Shown here: piece by piece, positions 42,986-52,922 of the stretch
Position numbering within the stretch: the stretch's first letter is position 1
How the letters are laid out: each line of letters starts with the position of its first letter
From: Bacillota bacterium
Lineage (GTDB): Bacteria > Bacillota > Clostridia > DSM-8532
Assembly (NCBI GenBank): GCA_023440865.1
Contig: JAEXRM010000112.1
Span: 1-62,473 of the forward strand
DNA: 62,473 nt
Reading direction: 5' to 3'
The notes under the pieces: generated by a model
What the model was told of the DNA's origin: nothing
What the model saw: the letters and a program-made list of their open reading frames with translations, nothing else
Databases searched by the model: none
Position numbers and translations under genes: made by a program

Positions 42986-45900
42986 TCACTTCGAGTTCCC
43001 GCTCCCGTTGCCGCTGCTGCCGTCGCTGCCGGCGCCATCCTCGCCGTCGTCATCGTCCGGTTGCGGGACGATCGCATCGAAATAGGCGTCGATGGCCAGC
43101 TTCATGCCGCCCGCGTAGCTGTACAGCTTCTGCTTGAACTCGCCCTTGATGCCCGACATGCCGATCTTGACCTCGATCTCGTGGGATCCCGCCCCGCCGA
43201 CCGGCACGGAGAACTTCATCTCCATGTTCTGGACGGCCTCGACGAACTCCATGAACTTGTCCACGATCTCCGCACACTCGTACGCGGTCTTCTTGGCATC
43301 GATCAGCACCGCCTCATAGTTGTCCCCGTACTTGAGGGTGGAGGAGCACATCGTCCAGACCGACATGTTGGTGCCCACCCAGATGCCCTTCATCCATTTG
43401 ATCGTGTCGTCGTCCGACGGCAGCAGCGCGAGCTTGAACTCCGTCATGCCGCCATGGAGGCCCGTGTCGAAGACCGCGATCGCCTGGTAGGTCTCCGGGT
43501 CGACCTCCAGCCAGGCCCATCGCTCCTGTCCGTTCCAGACAGTCGGGGCAGTCGGGACAAAGAGCAACAGCTCGTTCCGCTTCACCGCATCCAGAAGCCG
43601 TGCGGGATACTTGCCGCTCTTGACCATATCGGCATGGAGCGCGTCGCGGTTTCCATCCACGCAGGGAATCGCCTGGACAATCGTGCCGGCGGGCGCCCGG
43701 GCCCACAGCTCGAGATACCCGACCTGGTTGTCGCCGGGCAGCACCTCCGCCTCCAGCTGGGACAAATAGAAGCCCGATACCGTCTGGTAGGCGTTGACGG
43801 CGTCCTCCGCACCCGCATGCACCTGGGTCCAGGGCTGCATGAGATCGATCGTGGTCTGCATCGTGCCGGCCTTGTCCAGATGCGAGGTCACGACCAGACA
43901 GCGCGGCTCGTCCAGGCGTCCGGCCACGACGCCCAGCTTCGACGTCATTTCGTTCTCAAACATGGACTCGCCGCTGATGTACCGATACAGGATGCTTCGG
44001 CCGTACCAGCGGGCGATGGAGATCGGGTCCGGATTCTTCGCCGTGTTGTAGACGGCCTTCACCTTCCCGTCCAGCGCCGCGGCCGCCCTGCGCGTCAGGC
44101 CGGGCTGGTTGATGGAGATGGTTTCGTAGCATTTCTCGAGTGAATCCCCGTCACCCAGCGTGTCTTCATGCGTCAACGTCCCCTGGTTTCCGTTGGCCCG
44201 TTCGATCTCGACCTTCACGCCGAGAACGCGCTTTGGATTCTCCAGCACCGTCTCGCCGATGTCCACGCCATCGGGACCGGACAAAACCGCCACATACCCG
44301 TCCGTGCCGCCGGTTCCGGTGCGCTTCATGAAGCACAGGTCGAGTGCGTCCACGCTCAGACCGCTCAGGGTTTTCTCCGTTTCGAGCAGCGTGAGCTCGT
44401 CCCAGGCGGAACCGCCTTCCCCGCCGCCCAGCGCGCTGCCCGCGTCGCCGGCCTTGCCCGCGGCGGAACCGGTGCCGACTCCGGGCTCATACCGCACGGA
44501 CACACGCAGCAGGACGGTCTTGCCGGAGTCGTTCAGGTAGTTGCCCTGGCTCTCCTGCTGAAAGTACACCAACCCTTTCAGACCGGAGATGTCCATCATG
44601 AAGGGCACCACGAACAGCCGCCGTTCTCCGGCCGCATTGCGGTACGCGATGCCGATCGGAATCGTGCGGACGCGCTCCGTGTCGACGCCGGTCTGCTCCT
44701 TGATCAGGTTCCTGCCCTTTTCGGTCAGGGCGACGACGCGCGGCTCCGGCGAGAAGCCGAGACGTGAGAACAGGCTCATTGCCAGATTCGTCATGTCGCC
44801 GATATCGCCCCATCCCTGAGAGACCACCGCTTCTGGCTCATATCCGTGGTACAGCAGGTACCCGCCATCGCGGTTGACCGGCAGGCAGCGCAGCGATTGC
44901 ATCAACGCGTACACCTGCTCCTCCGTGGTGACGCCGGCCAGCACCTGCTGCCCATGGGTCGACAGGGAGGGCATCGGCACGGTCTGCCGGCCGTCGTCCT
45001 CCGTCAGGCCGATCTGCGTCCAGTTCGGATCGGTTTCGCCCGAGACGGTCCGATGCCGGGCGACAGCCAGCCGGACGGCCGCATCGAGGGTCTCCTCGAA
45101 GGCCTTGTCCGTCTCCACGCTCGTCTTCCATCCGAGCAGCTCCGGGCTGGCGAACGTGCCGGCGGCGAGCGGCACACTCAGGGTCTCCATGTACGGGGAC
45201 TGCTGCGTCCAGTCCGCCGCGTTGCCGCCGGGCTTGCGGAACACGACGATGCCGCGCCGCGACTGCCCCTCGAAAACGCCGAATGTACTATCAATGCCAT
45301 ACACCAGGTCCTGTGTCTGCCGGTCGGCGGTGAGCAGGTTGGCGTTCGATTCGCCGCCGCCGCCGCCGAGCCCGACGCGTCCGGCGGTCGTGCCGGACGG
45401 CGCCTTGTAGTTTTTGTTGACGAGGCAGAAAAAGTCGCTCGGAATCCGGGTTCCCTCGTTTCCGGGCAGGTCCTGCACGGTGACGTCGAGCAGCACGTTG
45501 TCGCCGAAGTCCTGAAGCATCGTGCCATCCGCCCGGTTGAACGACAGCGCGGCCTGGTTCGCCACCAGCTGGTTGACGATGATCCGAACCCCCGGCCCGT
45601 CCACGGTCGCAGCCGCCTTGGGCGCGCCATACGGCGAACCTGCCGTTACGGGCACCTCCGCCTTGCCGCCGGCGATGTCGAAGTACAGGCTCGACTTGGC
45701 CTTGCCCAGCAGCCAGGGCAGATCGAAGGCCATGCGCACGGGGTTGGAGGCGGCGGCGCCGACCATGGCCGGCTCGAGGAAGCCGAATGGCAAGGCCTGC
45801 GTGGCATTGGAGAGCCGGCTCATCAGGGATCCTGACTGCGTGTCCACATTCAGCCAGATCCGTTCCCGCGGATCGAAGTTGATCAGGGCCTGCACGCTGC

Positions 45901-48900
45901 TCTGGAAGCGGCCTTCGACCACCTGGAAGGTGGACATCTCCGCCGCCTTGTACCGGTCGACCGCAACCTGCTGGCTCGCGGCGGACACCTGCAGCGAGAA
46001 TGTGTCCGACAGCTTCGCGGGCGCCGAGGCGGGCAACGCGGCGAGCTGCTTCCACGCATCGGACGGCTTCCCGGTGAGCGCCATCTGGATGTGCCCGTAG
46101 TCGGTGTCGAAGAAGTGCAGCGACATCCGCGTGAACCCGGGGCTTTCCGGCACGGCGAACACAAGCACGCCGCGCTTCTTCTCCCCGGGCTTGACCGTGA
46201 CCTGCGGGTCGCCGACCCCGGTGAGCGGCTGGTTCACCAGCCAGGTTGCCTTCGAGGCCGGCCAGATGCCGGCGTCGTTCACCCCAAGGTAGAAGTGTTT
46301 GAAGATGCTCGGAATCTCATAGGGAATGCCCTTTTCCGTCCGGTTTTCCAGCTCGAGCTCGAGGGCGACGAACTGTTTCCCCGCCCGTTCGGTGTCGACG
46401 CCCATCAGCCGGCTCAGCACGACGGCATCGCCGACATGCAGGGACATCGCCTTGTTCTCTCCGGCCTTGTCGAAGGCCAGCCGGCCAGTGACGATGTTGT
46501 CCGTTCCGGGCGCCCCCTCGCCCGTGACGGCGGCGGAAACCGCCTTGTCGTACCGATGCCAGGGTTCACCCGTTGTGATCCGAACCACGTCCGGCTCGAG
46601 CGGCGGTCCTTCCTTGGCGGGCTGCGCGAAGGCCACTTCATCGGAAACGCCGTATTCGAGCGTCTCCCCCTCGGGCGTCGTCCACCGCAGTGTCAGGGAG
46701 AGGGGGATCGTGGGCGACGGGGTGGTTTCCTTGAGGGTGTTGATCAGTCCGTCGAGCTTTTTCCCGATTTCGTCCACATTTTCGCTGATGACGCAGTCGC
46801 CGCCGCAGGCCTTCGCCGCATCGGCGAAGAGCGCCTCCTTCTGCCCGACGCCCATGCCCACGAACAGCACGTTGATGTTCTTCTCGCGGATTTTCGCCAG
46901 CAGGTCGGTGAACTGGTCCTTCTGTTCCGGTTCCACCTCGAGCCCGCCGTCGGTGAGCAGGAGGATGGCCTTGCGGCTGCTCGGTACGGGCACGAGGTTC
47001 TCATAGGCGGTGCGCAGCGCCAGGACGACCGGCGTGCCGCCCTTCGCGTCCATCTCGCCGAGCGACTTGAGGATGTGCGCCTTCGACTGGGTGGTGATCT
47101 GCTGCTGGATGATGAGGTCCGGCGACATGATGGGCGTCTGGAAGGTCGTGAACTGCATCATGGTCCTGTCGGGCACCTTGGCGAGGAAGTCATGGAACAG
47201 GCCGATGGTCTTTTCCATGCGGTAGTTGCAGTCCTTCCCCTCTTTTGGGTCGGTGTTCATCGAGCCGGAGTTGTCCACCACCATCGACAGGAACGGCGTT
47301 TCGCTCAGATTCCGCTCCGTGGGCCGGTTGTAGGTGATGACGAAGTGGTTGCCGAGCTTCGAGGAAATGGCCGCGAACACACCGGTCAGCGCGGCCGGAT
47401 CCTTCGCCGGATAATACTGGCCGCCGGCCGCGGAGGCGAAGCCCAGCAGGCACTGGATGTCCGGCACGCCGTCGACCTGCGCGCCGCTGGCCGCCTGCTG
47501 CTCGTTCAGGCGCTTGCCGAAGCCGATGGTGTAGACCGGGATCTTCGCGTCGCGGATCTTCTGGGTGACCGCCTCGCGGGTGCTGACGCTGCCGTTGCCG
47601 GTCTTGTCCTCGCGGGAGTCGACGCCGTCGGTGAAGACCACCACCGCCGGACGGGTTTTTCCGGTGACGACCTCCAGCCCCTTTTGGGTCGCGTCGTAGA
47701 GCTTCGTCTGCCCGCCCGCCGTGATGCTTGCCAGCGCCTTGACCGCATCGGCGGGTGTCTCGCCCTTCAGGACACTGACCTTGGCGTCGAAATCGACGAC
47801 CTTCACGAAGCTGCCGGCCGGCAACCCGCCCAGGAAGGTCTTTGCGGCGTCCAACACCGCTTTCATGTCCTTCTTCATCGAGCCGGACGAGTCGATGACC
47901 AGCGCGATGCTGCACGGCGCCACGACCCGCCGGATGTCGGTGACGGAGACCTTCGAGGCCCCCTCGTAAATCGTCGTGTTGTCCGCCGTGGGCTGGATGT
48001 CGCGGTCGAGCGGATCACTGACGGAAACCGAGATTTCGGCGGTCTCCGTCCTGTCAACCGCGTCCACGACCTCGACGCCGCCGGTGAGCTCGCTGTCGTC
48101 CGCCATGCCGTTGAGGCGGGTATTCGCGCTCTTGAGGCTTGCCGGCAGCACAACGGTCGTCTTCTCGCCCGTATTGACCGGCACCAGCTGCGTGTTGGTG
48201 GAACCGTAGTTCATGTAGGGCGCGCGGTTGACGACGGTCCACAGCCCCGGCGGCAGGATGAACAGCGTGTCGCCTTCCGGCGTGATGGTCCCCCGGGTCT
48301 CCTGATCATGTGAGTACAGGTCGCGTTGTCCGGATTCCCGCCAGTCATAATCGACAAAGCGCTGTGCTCGCACGAAAACGCTGCCGAACGGCGCCCCCTT
48401 GACCAGCAGGGCCCCCGGCTCCGCTCCCATCTTCACCGCCGGAATGTCATAGGACTCCTCGAGCTTGAAGGTGAGTCCCACAGGCGTCTCCTTGTTGTGG
48501 GGGACAAGCTTCCAGCTCATCTGGCCCGCTCCCTGCGGGATGTTGTCCAGGAGGAACGTCCTGGACACCTTGCTGTCGAGGGTCACGTCCACGCGGCGGT
48601 AGACGGTGGACTCCGCCTGGTCCACACATTCGCCGAAGATGCGGACCTTCCCGGACTGGATGCCGACCTTCAGGGTCTGGAACTTCTCCCCTGTGCTTTC
48701 GGTCACAAAGGCGACATCCGCCCCCCCGAAGTTGCCCATCCGGTCCATCGGGAACGTGTATTCCTTGCCGACTTCATACAGGTCCTGCCGAAGGATGCGC
48801 AGCTCATACCGGTTGTTTCCCTCGACGGCATCGCACCACCAGATGGCGTCGGGCTGCCGGACGCGGAAAATGAGGCGGTCGTCATAGGCGCTCGCGTAGA

Positions 48901-49447
48901 CGGTGGCACCGAGCTGTTCGGCGTAGGCCTTCAGGAACCGCATCGGCAGGCCGTTCTCGTCGTTGACGGCCAGGTACCACCGGTCGCCGAACAGGCGTTG
49001 CCTGAACTCGGTGAAGTTGTCGATGTACTGGATGTCGATGGCGTCGGTCGCCTTGAAATCGCTGCCGCCGGTATACAGCTTCTGGGAGCCGAGCGGGTTG
49101 ATGAAGGGCACCGGAATGCTCCAGGTGCCGACCGGCCCCGTTTCCGGATCCACGATCTTCCTTCCGGTCGCGGACAGGGACGGATCCGCGTACTTGTCTC
49201 CATAGCCGGTGATGAAACCGGTGGGGATGCCCGCATCCTTCCCGCCGCCAATTCCCCCATCCGCCGGGATTCCTCCACCACCCCCGGCATCAGGAGGCTG
49301 CGCCGTATCACCGCCTGTATCCGCTGACGCATCTATTCCGGCATCGGATGCCGTGCCCGAAGGGGTTGCGTCCTCGGCCCGACCGCAGCCGGCGAACGGG
49401 GAGACGGCCATGCAGAGCACAAGAGCCATGCAAATCAGCTTCTTCAT
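42986..49447 (-). CDS. Giant lipoprotein with two vWA domains
   Basis: A 2153-residue exported protein. It opens with a lipoprotein signal (MKKLICMALVLCMAV, lipobox FAGC), then an Asp/Gly/Pro-rich tether. Two vWA domains follow: about 505-690 (CSIALVIDSSGSM, FTDGVDSRED) and about 715-910 (MVVDNSGSM, KAILLLTDGGLE), both with intact metal sites. The remaining ~1200 residues are mostly beta-rich and unrecognised. Around residue 1540-1600 is a stretch shaped like a transglutaminase core (GWGDIGDMTNLAMSLFSRLG) but without the catalytic Cys. The C-terminus ends in an acidic Asp/Ser/Gly tail. It is probably anchored on the outer face of the membrane and binds ligands through the vWA domains. GGAGG precedes the ATG at 49447. 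It is monocistronic. Confidence 0.85.
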   Translation of the reverse strand: MKKLICMALVLCMAVSPFAGCGRAEDATPSGTASDAGIDASADTGGDTAQPPDAGGGGGIPADGGIGGGKDAGIPTGFITGYGDKYADPSLSATGRKIVDPETGPVGTWSIPVPFINPLGSQKLYTGGSDFKATDAIDIQYIDNFTEFRQRLFGDRWYLAVNDENGLPMRFLKAYAEQLGATVYASAYDDRLIFRVRQPDAIWWCDAVEGNNRYELRILRQDLYEVGKEYTFPMDRMGNFGGADVAFVTESTGEKFQTLKVGIQSGKVRIFGECVDQAESTVYRRVDVTLDSKVSRTFLLDNIPQGAGQMSWKLVPHNKETPVGLTFKLEESYDIPAVKMGAEPGALLVKGAPFGSVFVRAQRFVDYDWRESGQRDLYSHDQETRGTITPEGDTLFILPPGLWTVVNRAPYMNYGSTNTQLVPVNTGEKTTVVLPASLKSANTRLNGMADDSELTGGVEVVDAVDRTETAEISVSVSDPLDRDIQPTADNTTIYEGASKVSVTDIRRVVAPCSIALVIDSSGSMKKDMKAVLDAAKTFLGGLPAGSFVKVVDFDAKVSVLKGETPADAVKALASITAGGQTKLYDATQKGLEVVTGKTRPAVVVFTDGVDSREDKTGNGSVSTREAVTQKIRDAKIPVYTIGFGKRLNEQQAASGAQVDGVPDIQCLLGFASAAGGQYYPAKDPAALTGVFAAISSKLGNHFVITYNRPTERNLSETPFLSMVVDNSGSMNTDPKEGKDCNYRMEKTIGLFHDFLAKVPDRTMMQFTTFQTPIMSPDLIIQQQITTQSKAHILKSLGEMDAKGGTPVVLALRTAYENLVPVPSSRKAILLLTDGGLEVEPEQKDQFTDLLAKIREKNINVLFVGMGVGQKEALFADAAKACGGDCVISENVDEIGKKLDGLINTLKETTPSPTIPLSLTLRWTTPEGETLEYGVSDEVAFAQPAKEGPPLEPDVVRITTGEPWHRYDKAVSAAVTGEGAPGTDNIVTGRLAFDKAGENKAMSLHVGDAVVLSRLMGVDTERAGKQFVALELELENRTEKGIPYEIPSIFKHFYLGVNDAGIWPASKATWLVNQPLTGVGDPQVTVKPGEKKRGVLVFAVPESPGFTRMSLHFFDTDYGHIQMALTGKPSDAWKQLAALPASAPAKLSDTFSLQVSAASQQVAVDRYKAAEMSTFQVVEGRFQSSVQALINFDPRERIWLNVDTQSGSLMSRLSNATQALPFGFLEPAMVGAAASNPVRMAFDLPWLLGKAKSSLYFDIAGGKAEVPVTAGSPYGAPKAAATVDGPGVRIIVNQLVANQAALSFNRADGTMLQDFGDNVLLDVTVQDLPGNEGTRIPSDFFCLVNKNYKAPSGTTAGRVGLGGGGGESNANLLTADRQTQDLVYGIDSTFGVFEGQSRRGIVVFRKPGGNAADWTQQSPYMETLSVPLAAGTFASPELLGWKTSVETDKAFEETLDAAVRLAVARHRTVSGETDPNWTQIGLTEDDGRQTVPMPSLSTHGQQVLAGVTTEEQVYALMQSLRCLPVNRDGGYLLYHGYEPEAVVSQGWGDIGDMTNLAMSLFSRLGFSPEPRVVALTEKGRNLIKEQTGVDTERVRTIPIGIAYRNAAGERRLFVVPFMMDISGLKGLVYFQQESQGNYLNDSGKTVLLRVSVRYEPGVGTGSAAGKAGDAGSALGGGEGGSAWDELTLLETEKTLSGLSVDALDLCFMKRTGTGGTDGYVAVLSGPDGVDIGETVLENPKRVLGVKVEIERANGNQGTLTHEDTLGDGDSLEKCYETISINQPGLTRRAAAALDGKVKAVYNTAKNPDPISIARWYGRSILYRYISGESMFENEMTSKLGVVAGRLDEPRCLVVTSHLDKAGTMQTTIDLMQPWTQVHAGAEDAVNAYQTVSGFYLSQLEAEVLPGDNQVGYLELWARAPAGTIVQAIPCVDGNRDALHADMVKSGKYPARLLDAVKRNELLLFVPTAPTVWNGQERWAWLEVDPETYQAIAVFDTGLHGGMTEFKLALLPSDDDTIKWMKGIWVGTNMSVWTMCSSTLKYGDNYEAVLIDAKKTAYECAEIVDKFMEFVEAVQNMEMKFSVPVGGAGSHEIEVKIGMSGIKGEFKQKLYSYAGGMKLAIDAYFDAIVPQPDDDDGEDGAGSDGSSGNGSGNSK

Positions 49448-49691
49448 CAAGTCAGCCTCCCCGATCGCCGCGATTGGCGGAACGGCGCATATGGGCCCAT
49501 GAAGCGCATGGACCTTTTCCAGCAGGAATATACCACGCTGTGCGGCAATCAACCGAATCAGCCGATTGCAGCGGCAATGGATGGGTAATGAGATTGCGTC
49601 ATGCCACCCTCCCGCCCATTCCATATGGCGGCGCGGCGATGCAACCGGACAATGAAACCCCATCCACAATACAGTCCGCTGGAGGCTTTGC

Positions 49692-50774
49692 ATGGAACAG
49701 AAGATGACGATCCGCGATTATCCGTTCGGCCTGTGGTTGTTCGAAGCCACAGCCGTTGTGGCGGGCTGGCTGCTGCTGAAGCGGAGCGACCTGCCCTGGG
49801 TGTTGCCGCTGTTGCTGATCGCCGGCGGATTGGCAGGCATCGCCCTCACGAACATCCTGACAATCGACGCGGACCGGCAAACGCGCCTGCTGACATTACG
49901 CTGGCGGTCCCCCATCCGGCATGCGGACCGTGATATCCCGTTTGACAATCTCGCGGGCCTGCGTGTCGCACTGGTGGGGGGCACACGGCGCACCAGCAAT
50001 GGCCGCCGCACTTCCCCGTCCTTTCGCATGGAAGCCGAGCTGCTCGACGGCACGTTCGTTCCGTTCCGGCAGTACGGATCAGGGGGATTTTTTACCAAGC
50101 AGCGCCGTCTCGAGGCGCTGTGCCGGCATATCGGCCTGCCGGTGCCGGACGTGAGCCGGCCGGCACAGCTGTTCAACCTCATGGCCGCCGCCACGCCGGG
50201 TTCCCGCCACGTCACGGTCCCCACGGCGCTGGAGGATACGGCCGCGCATGTGACCGACGGCGTCAATTGGCGGCACAGGGCCGGCATCGCCGGAGGCAAG
50301 GCGGTATCCCGCTGGGTCACGCCAGACGTGCGTGTTCCGGGTGGGTTTCTGTACCTTGGCCAAAAGACCGTCGGCAAGGGCGGCGCCTTCGCGGACGCAA
50401 TCGGCGCCTTCAATCCCGCGCTCATCAAGGGGTCGCTGATGATGTACGGCTTCACGGATGCGGACATGCCCGGCATCGACATGGCGCAGCCCCTGCCGTT
50501 CGGACTGGGCGCAGCGGACGCGCAGTACGCATCGCTCGCCAGCTCGCCCGAGCTGCAGCAGTTCGTGAATCCGGCGATGCTCGCAGCCCTGGCCGATTGG
50601 GCGCAACGGCACCCGCTTCACACATTCCAGACCGGTCCCTGGGGCCAGCTGATTGTGCTGTACGGACCGGAAGGGCTCTCCCTGAGCCAGTTCAATCCGC
50701 TCTCCTCCGGGCAGGTGGAGGAGCTGACGGCGCTGGGCGTGGCATTGGCCAAAGCCGCAGGCGTTTCTGGGTGA
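49692..50774 (+). CDS. Membrane protein of unknown function
   Basis: A 360-residue protein. Two N-terminal membrane segments (about 12-29 and 34-54) are followed by a PH-like stretch (TIDADRQTRLLTLRWRSP, DIPFDNLAGLRVAL) resembling small bacterial membrane proteins with a beta-sandwich domain. The C-terminal ~200 residues are soluble and cytosolic by charge. I do not recognise the family. GGAGG seven bases upstream supports the start. It is divergent from the giant lipoprotein gene (244 bases between them) and has no cotranscribed partner. Confidence 0.7.
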   Translation: MEQKMTIRDYPFGLWLFEATAVVAGWLLLKRSDLPWVLPLLLIAGGLAGIALTNILTIDADRQTRLLTLRWRSPIRHADRDIPFDNLAGLRVALVGGTRRTSNGRRTSPSFRMEAELLDGTFVPFRQYGSGGFFTKQRRLEALCRHIGLPVPDVSRPAQLFNLMAAATPGSRHVTVPTALEDTAAHVTDGVNWRHRAGIAGGKAVSRWVTPDVRVPGGFLYLGQKTVGKGGAFADAIGAFNPALIKGSLMMYGFTDADMPGIDMAQPLPFGLGAADAQYASLASSPELQQFVNPAMLAALADWAQRHPLHTFQTGPWGQLIVLYGPEGLSLSQFNPLSSGQVEELTALGVALAKAAGVSG

Positions 50775-50899
50775 AATCTTCTCTCCCACGGCGAGCTGAC
50801 GATGCATGGGCAGGCATTGGGCCAGCCCGCACCGTCGCCCTCCTCGAAACACCCCGGCGCTGTTCACCCAGTTCAGACAAGCAAAAAAGAACCGGTCGC

Positions 50900-50965
50900 C
50901 GTGAATCGCGCCATCCCCGAGTATTTCCGGAGGAAATACGGGGCCGAAGGAGCGCTCTGCACGGC
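50900..50965 (+). repeat. Palindromic repeat, copy A
   Basis: The core CCCC-GA-GTATTTCC-GGA-GGAAATAC-GGGG lies at 50915-50943: an 8-bp stem with a 3-base loop, extended by CCCC/GGGG past a 2-base bulge. The flanks (around 50895-50965) match those of copy C in inverted orientation, so the repeated unit is about 75 bases. Confidence 0.85.
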
Positions 50966-50970
50966 TCGAT

Positions 50971-51015
50971 TTCGCATCCCGAGTACTTCCGCAGGAAGTA
51001 CGGGGCTTGGGGCGA
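50971..51015 (+). repeat. Palindromic repeat, copy B
   Basis: The core CCC-GA-GTACTTCC-GCA-GGAAGTAC-GGGG lies at 50978-51005. Compared with copy A, one stem pair is T-A in A and C-G here, so both sides changed together. The flanks are shorter and less similar than those of A and C. Confidence 0.85.
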
Positions 51016-51477
51016 AATCGCCCGGTCCCTTTTTGCTGCCTGAACTGCCAGCGTCCGGTTTCTGCGGAGTGCTCCTTGCGCTGCCAGCCCCAATGCCAGT
51101 CACGTAAGCACCATCACAAGGAAAGAAGTTTTCACGCAGAATCACCTACTAAAACAAAGAGTAGGTTCGCGGTCATCAGAAAGCCTTCGCTCAACCCGGC
51201 AGGAGCAAGCACAAGATAATAAAAAGCAATGACTGCTACTGCAGCTTACTGTGACGATATGGGGTTTGGCCTTGGTGATGGCTGGGCCCTTGAGGAGGGC
51301 ATGCGCGGGTGTTCCGGGCGGGGGGATGTTGATGCAGGAATACTCCGCAGGATTCAGCGAAGTGACTCAAAGAAGTGCGGCATGGCCTGCAATTGCTTCG
51401 CAATAGCAGGCGTAATGAGGGCAGTTGGCATCCAGTGAAGTGCAAACGGGAGTGCAAAATGCCGGATGCATTTAGCA

Positions 51478-51545
51478 GCCGCGCGGAGCACACCTTCGGC
51501 CCCGTACTTCCTGCGGAAGTACTCGGGGATGGTGCGACTCACGGC
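51478..51545 (-). repeat. Palindromic repeat, copy C
   Basis: The same core in inverted orientation at 51500-51528, identical to copy B in the stem. Its flanks match copy A over about 75 bases. All three copies could be read as the peptide EYFRRKYG in one frame, but no start or ribosome site supports translation. Confidence 0.85.
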
Positions 51546-51681
51546 GACCCCGTTTGCACAAGATGGATGCCTACTGTCCCATTGGGACGAGGACGATGAC
51601 GGAATCAACTTCCTCCCATCCGAAACATGGCATGCCTTCCGTGAGCATCTTCCCCATTACCTGAGACAACGCCCATGCCCC

Positions 51682-52821
51682 TCACAGGAAGATGCGGTAG
51701 CGGCCGGCGAGCATCAGCAGGCTGAAGAAATACAGGCAATTGTCATAGTACCGCCTATCCCCCGTGCGCAGCGGCAATTCCCAGAAGTCTCGCACCCATG
51801 CCAAGCGGTGCGGATTTCCGGCAGCCAGCGATCCGGCGGCGTTCGTCGCGACAATGGCCCAGGGATGCAGGGCCGGTTGGTCGAGTGCCGTGCCGTCGAG
51901 CAGGTAATTGTGGTACGCCAGCAGCTTTGTATGGGTACTGAACCAGGTCTGCAGCCGGTCGATGACTGCGCCGAGCGCTCCGGCATGATCGCCGTTTCCG
52001 AACCAGGCCGCGTCCAGTCCGATGTTCATCGCGACTCGGTACGCATCGGAATAGAATTGGCCGTCATGGTACGAGCGCCGCGGCGTGCCATCGAACTCGG
52101 CCAATTCAGACGCCATGCCGGTTTCCGGATGGCTGGCCGACACGATGTACTGCCGGCTTGCCTTGGCGGCTTCCCGCCAGAAGGGCCGGTCCGCCTCGTT
52201 CGCCAGTTCGGCGAACAGCTCGTAGAAATGCGGCAGATGATAGCTTGGATCGCTGAAGGGCGACTCCGGGATGAACTTGATGAGCTTGTTGACCGGATCC
52301 CACATGGGGTCGCCGCCCACTCCCAGCTCATGCTGGTGCACGCAGTGGTGCAGGATGTCGCGGGCCTGCGCCGCATAATCGAACGGTGCTGGTCCGTCTC
52401 CCCATCGAGCACTGGCGAAGAACAGGGCCATGGCGTAGTACTCCTCGCCGTCGGGTGCCGGTCCTTCCGCATTGTGTTTGCCATCAAGCGCCACGGACCA
52501 GGCAAAGTAGCCCTGGTACTTGCCCTCCGTCTGGTACATGAATGTCTTCGAGAATTTCCAGAGCCGGTCGAAGATGTCCTTGCGATCCATCTGCACGGCC
52601 ATCATCATGCCATAACTCATGCCCTCGGTCCGGGCGTCGTTGTTGCCCGTGTCGACCATGCAGGCCATGTCGTCGCCCACCTCGAGGTAGATGCGCTCAT
52701 TCGGGTCAAAGAACATGGTATCGAAGGTTTCACGCACCTTTTGGTCAATGGCCGCCTGGTCGATACCCAGTTCCGTGAAAAGATTGGGGCAGGGCCTGTC
52801 GCGATATGCCGCTTGTGTCAT
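51682..52821 (-). CDS. GH8 reducing-end exo-oligoxylanase
   Basis: A 379-residue glycoside hydrolase family 8 enzyme. The catalytic acid lies in TEGMSYGMMMAVQMDRKDIF, and the (alpha/alpha)6 barrel pattern continues with KYQGYFAWSV, ATNAAGSLAAG and YYDNCLYFFSLLMLAGRY. The short length, lack of signal peptide and GPAPDGEEYYAMALFFA stretch match Rex, which removes xylose from the reducing end of xylo-oligosaccharides in the cytosol (EC 3.2.1.156). GGGAGG precedes the ATG at 52821. It lies about 100 bases downstream of the solute-binding lipoprotein gene on the same strand, pointing to xylan-oligosaccharide use. Confidence 0.88.
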   Translation of the reverse strand: MTQAAYRDRPCPNLFTELGIDQAAIDQKVRETFDTMFFDPNERIYLEVGDDMACMVDTGNNDARTEGMSYGMMMAVQMDRKDIFDRLWKFSKTFMYQTEGKYQGYFAWSVALDGKHNAEGPAPDGEEYYAMALFFASARWGDGPAPFDYAAQARDILHHCVHQHELGVGGDPMWDPVNKLIKFIPESPFSDPSYHLPHFYELFAELANEADRPFWREAAKASRQYIVSASHPETGMASELAEFDGTPRRSYHDGQFYSDAYRVAMNIGLDAAWFGNGDHAGALGAVIDRLQTWFSTHTKLLAYHNYLLDGTALDQPALHPWAIVATNAAGSLAAGNPHRLAWVRDFWELPLRTGDRRYYDNCLYFFSLLMLAGRYRIFL

Positions 52822-52922
52822 GCTGCGCCTCCCATCTGTGCTGTGTCTGCCGGAACTCGCCGGTCCGGCCTTGAGGGTACCATCAGGCGGCAAGAACCGC
52901 AAGTGCGGATTCTTCCGACGCC

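Larger units (their letters stand above)
50775..51681. other. Noncoding stretch rich in hairpins
   Basis: About 900 bases without a supported gene. Short open frames lack ribosome sites; the longest (51466 onward) is antisense to the GH8 gene. The stretch contains three copies of a palindromic repeat (listed separately), a 7-bp hairpin at 51144-51166 and an 11-bp one-mismatch hairpin at 51385-51411. It looks like a site where repeats have accumulated. Confidence 0.55.

Noticed and set aside
45291..48313. Several long plus- and minus-frame shadows within the giant lipoprotein gene, including a 740-codon plus-strand frame.
   Set aside because: All lie fully inside a gene with signal peptide and two intact vWA domains; none has a start signal or known motif.
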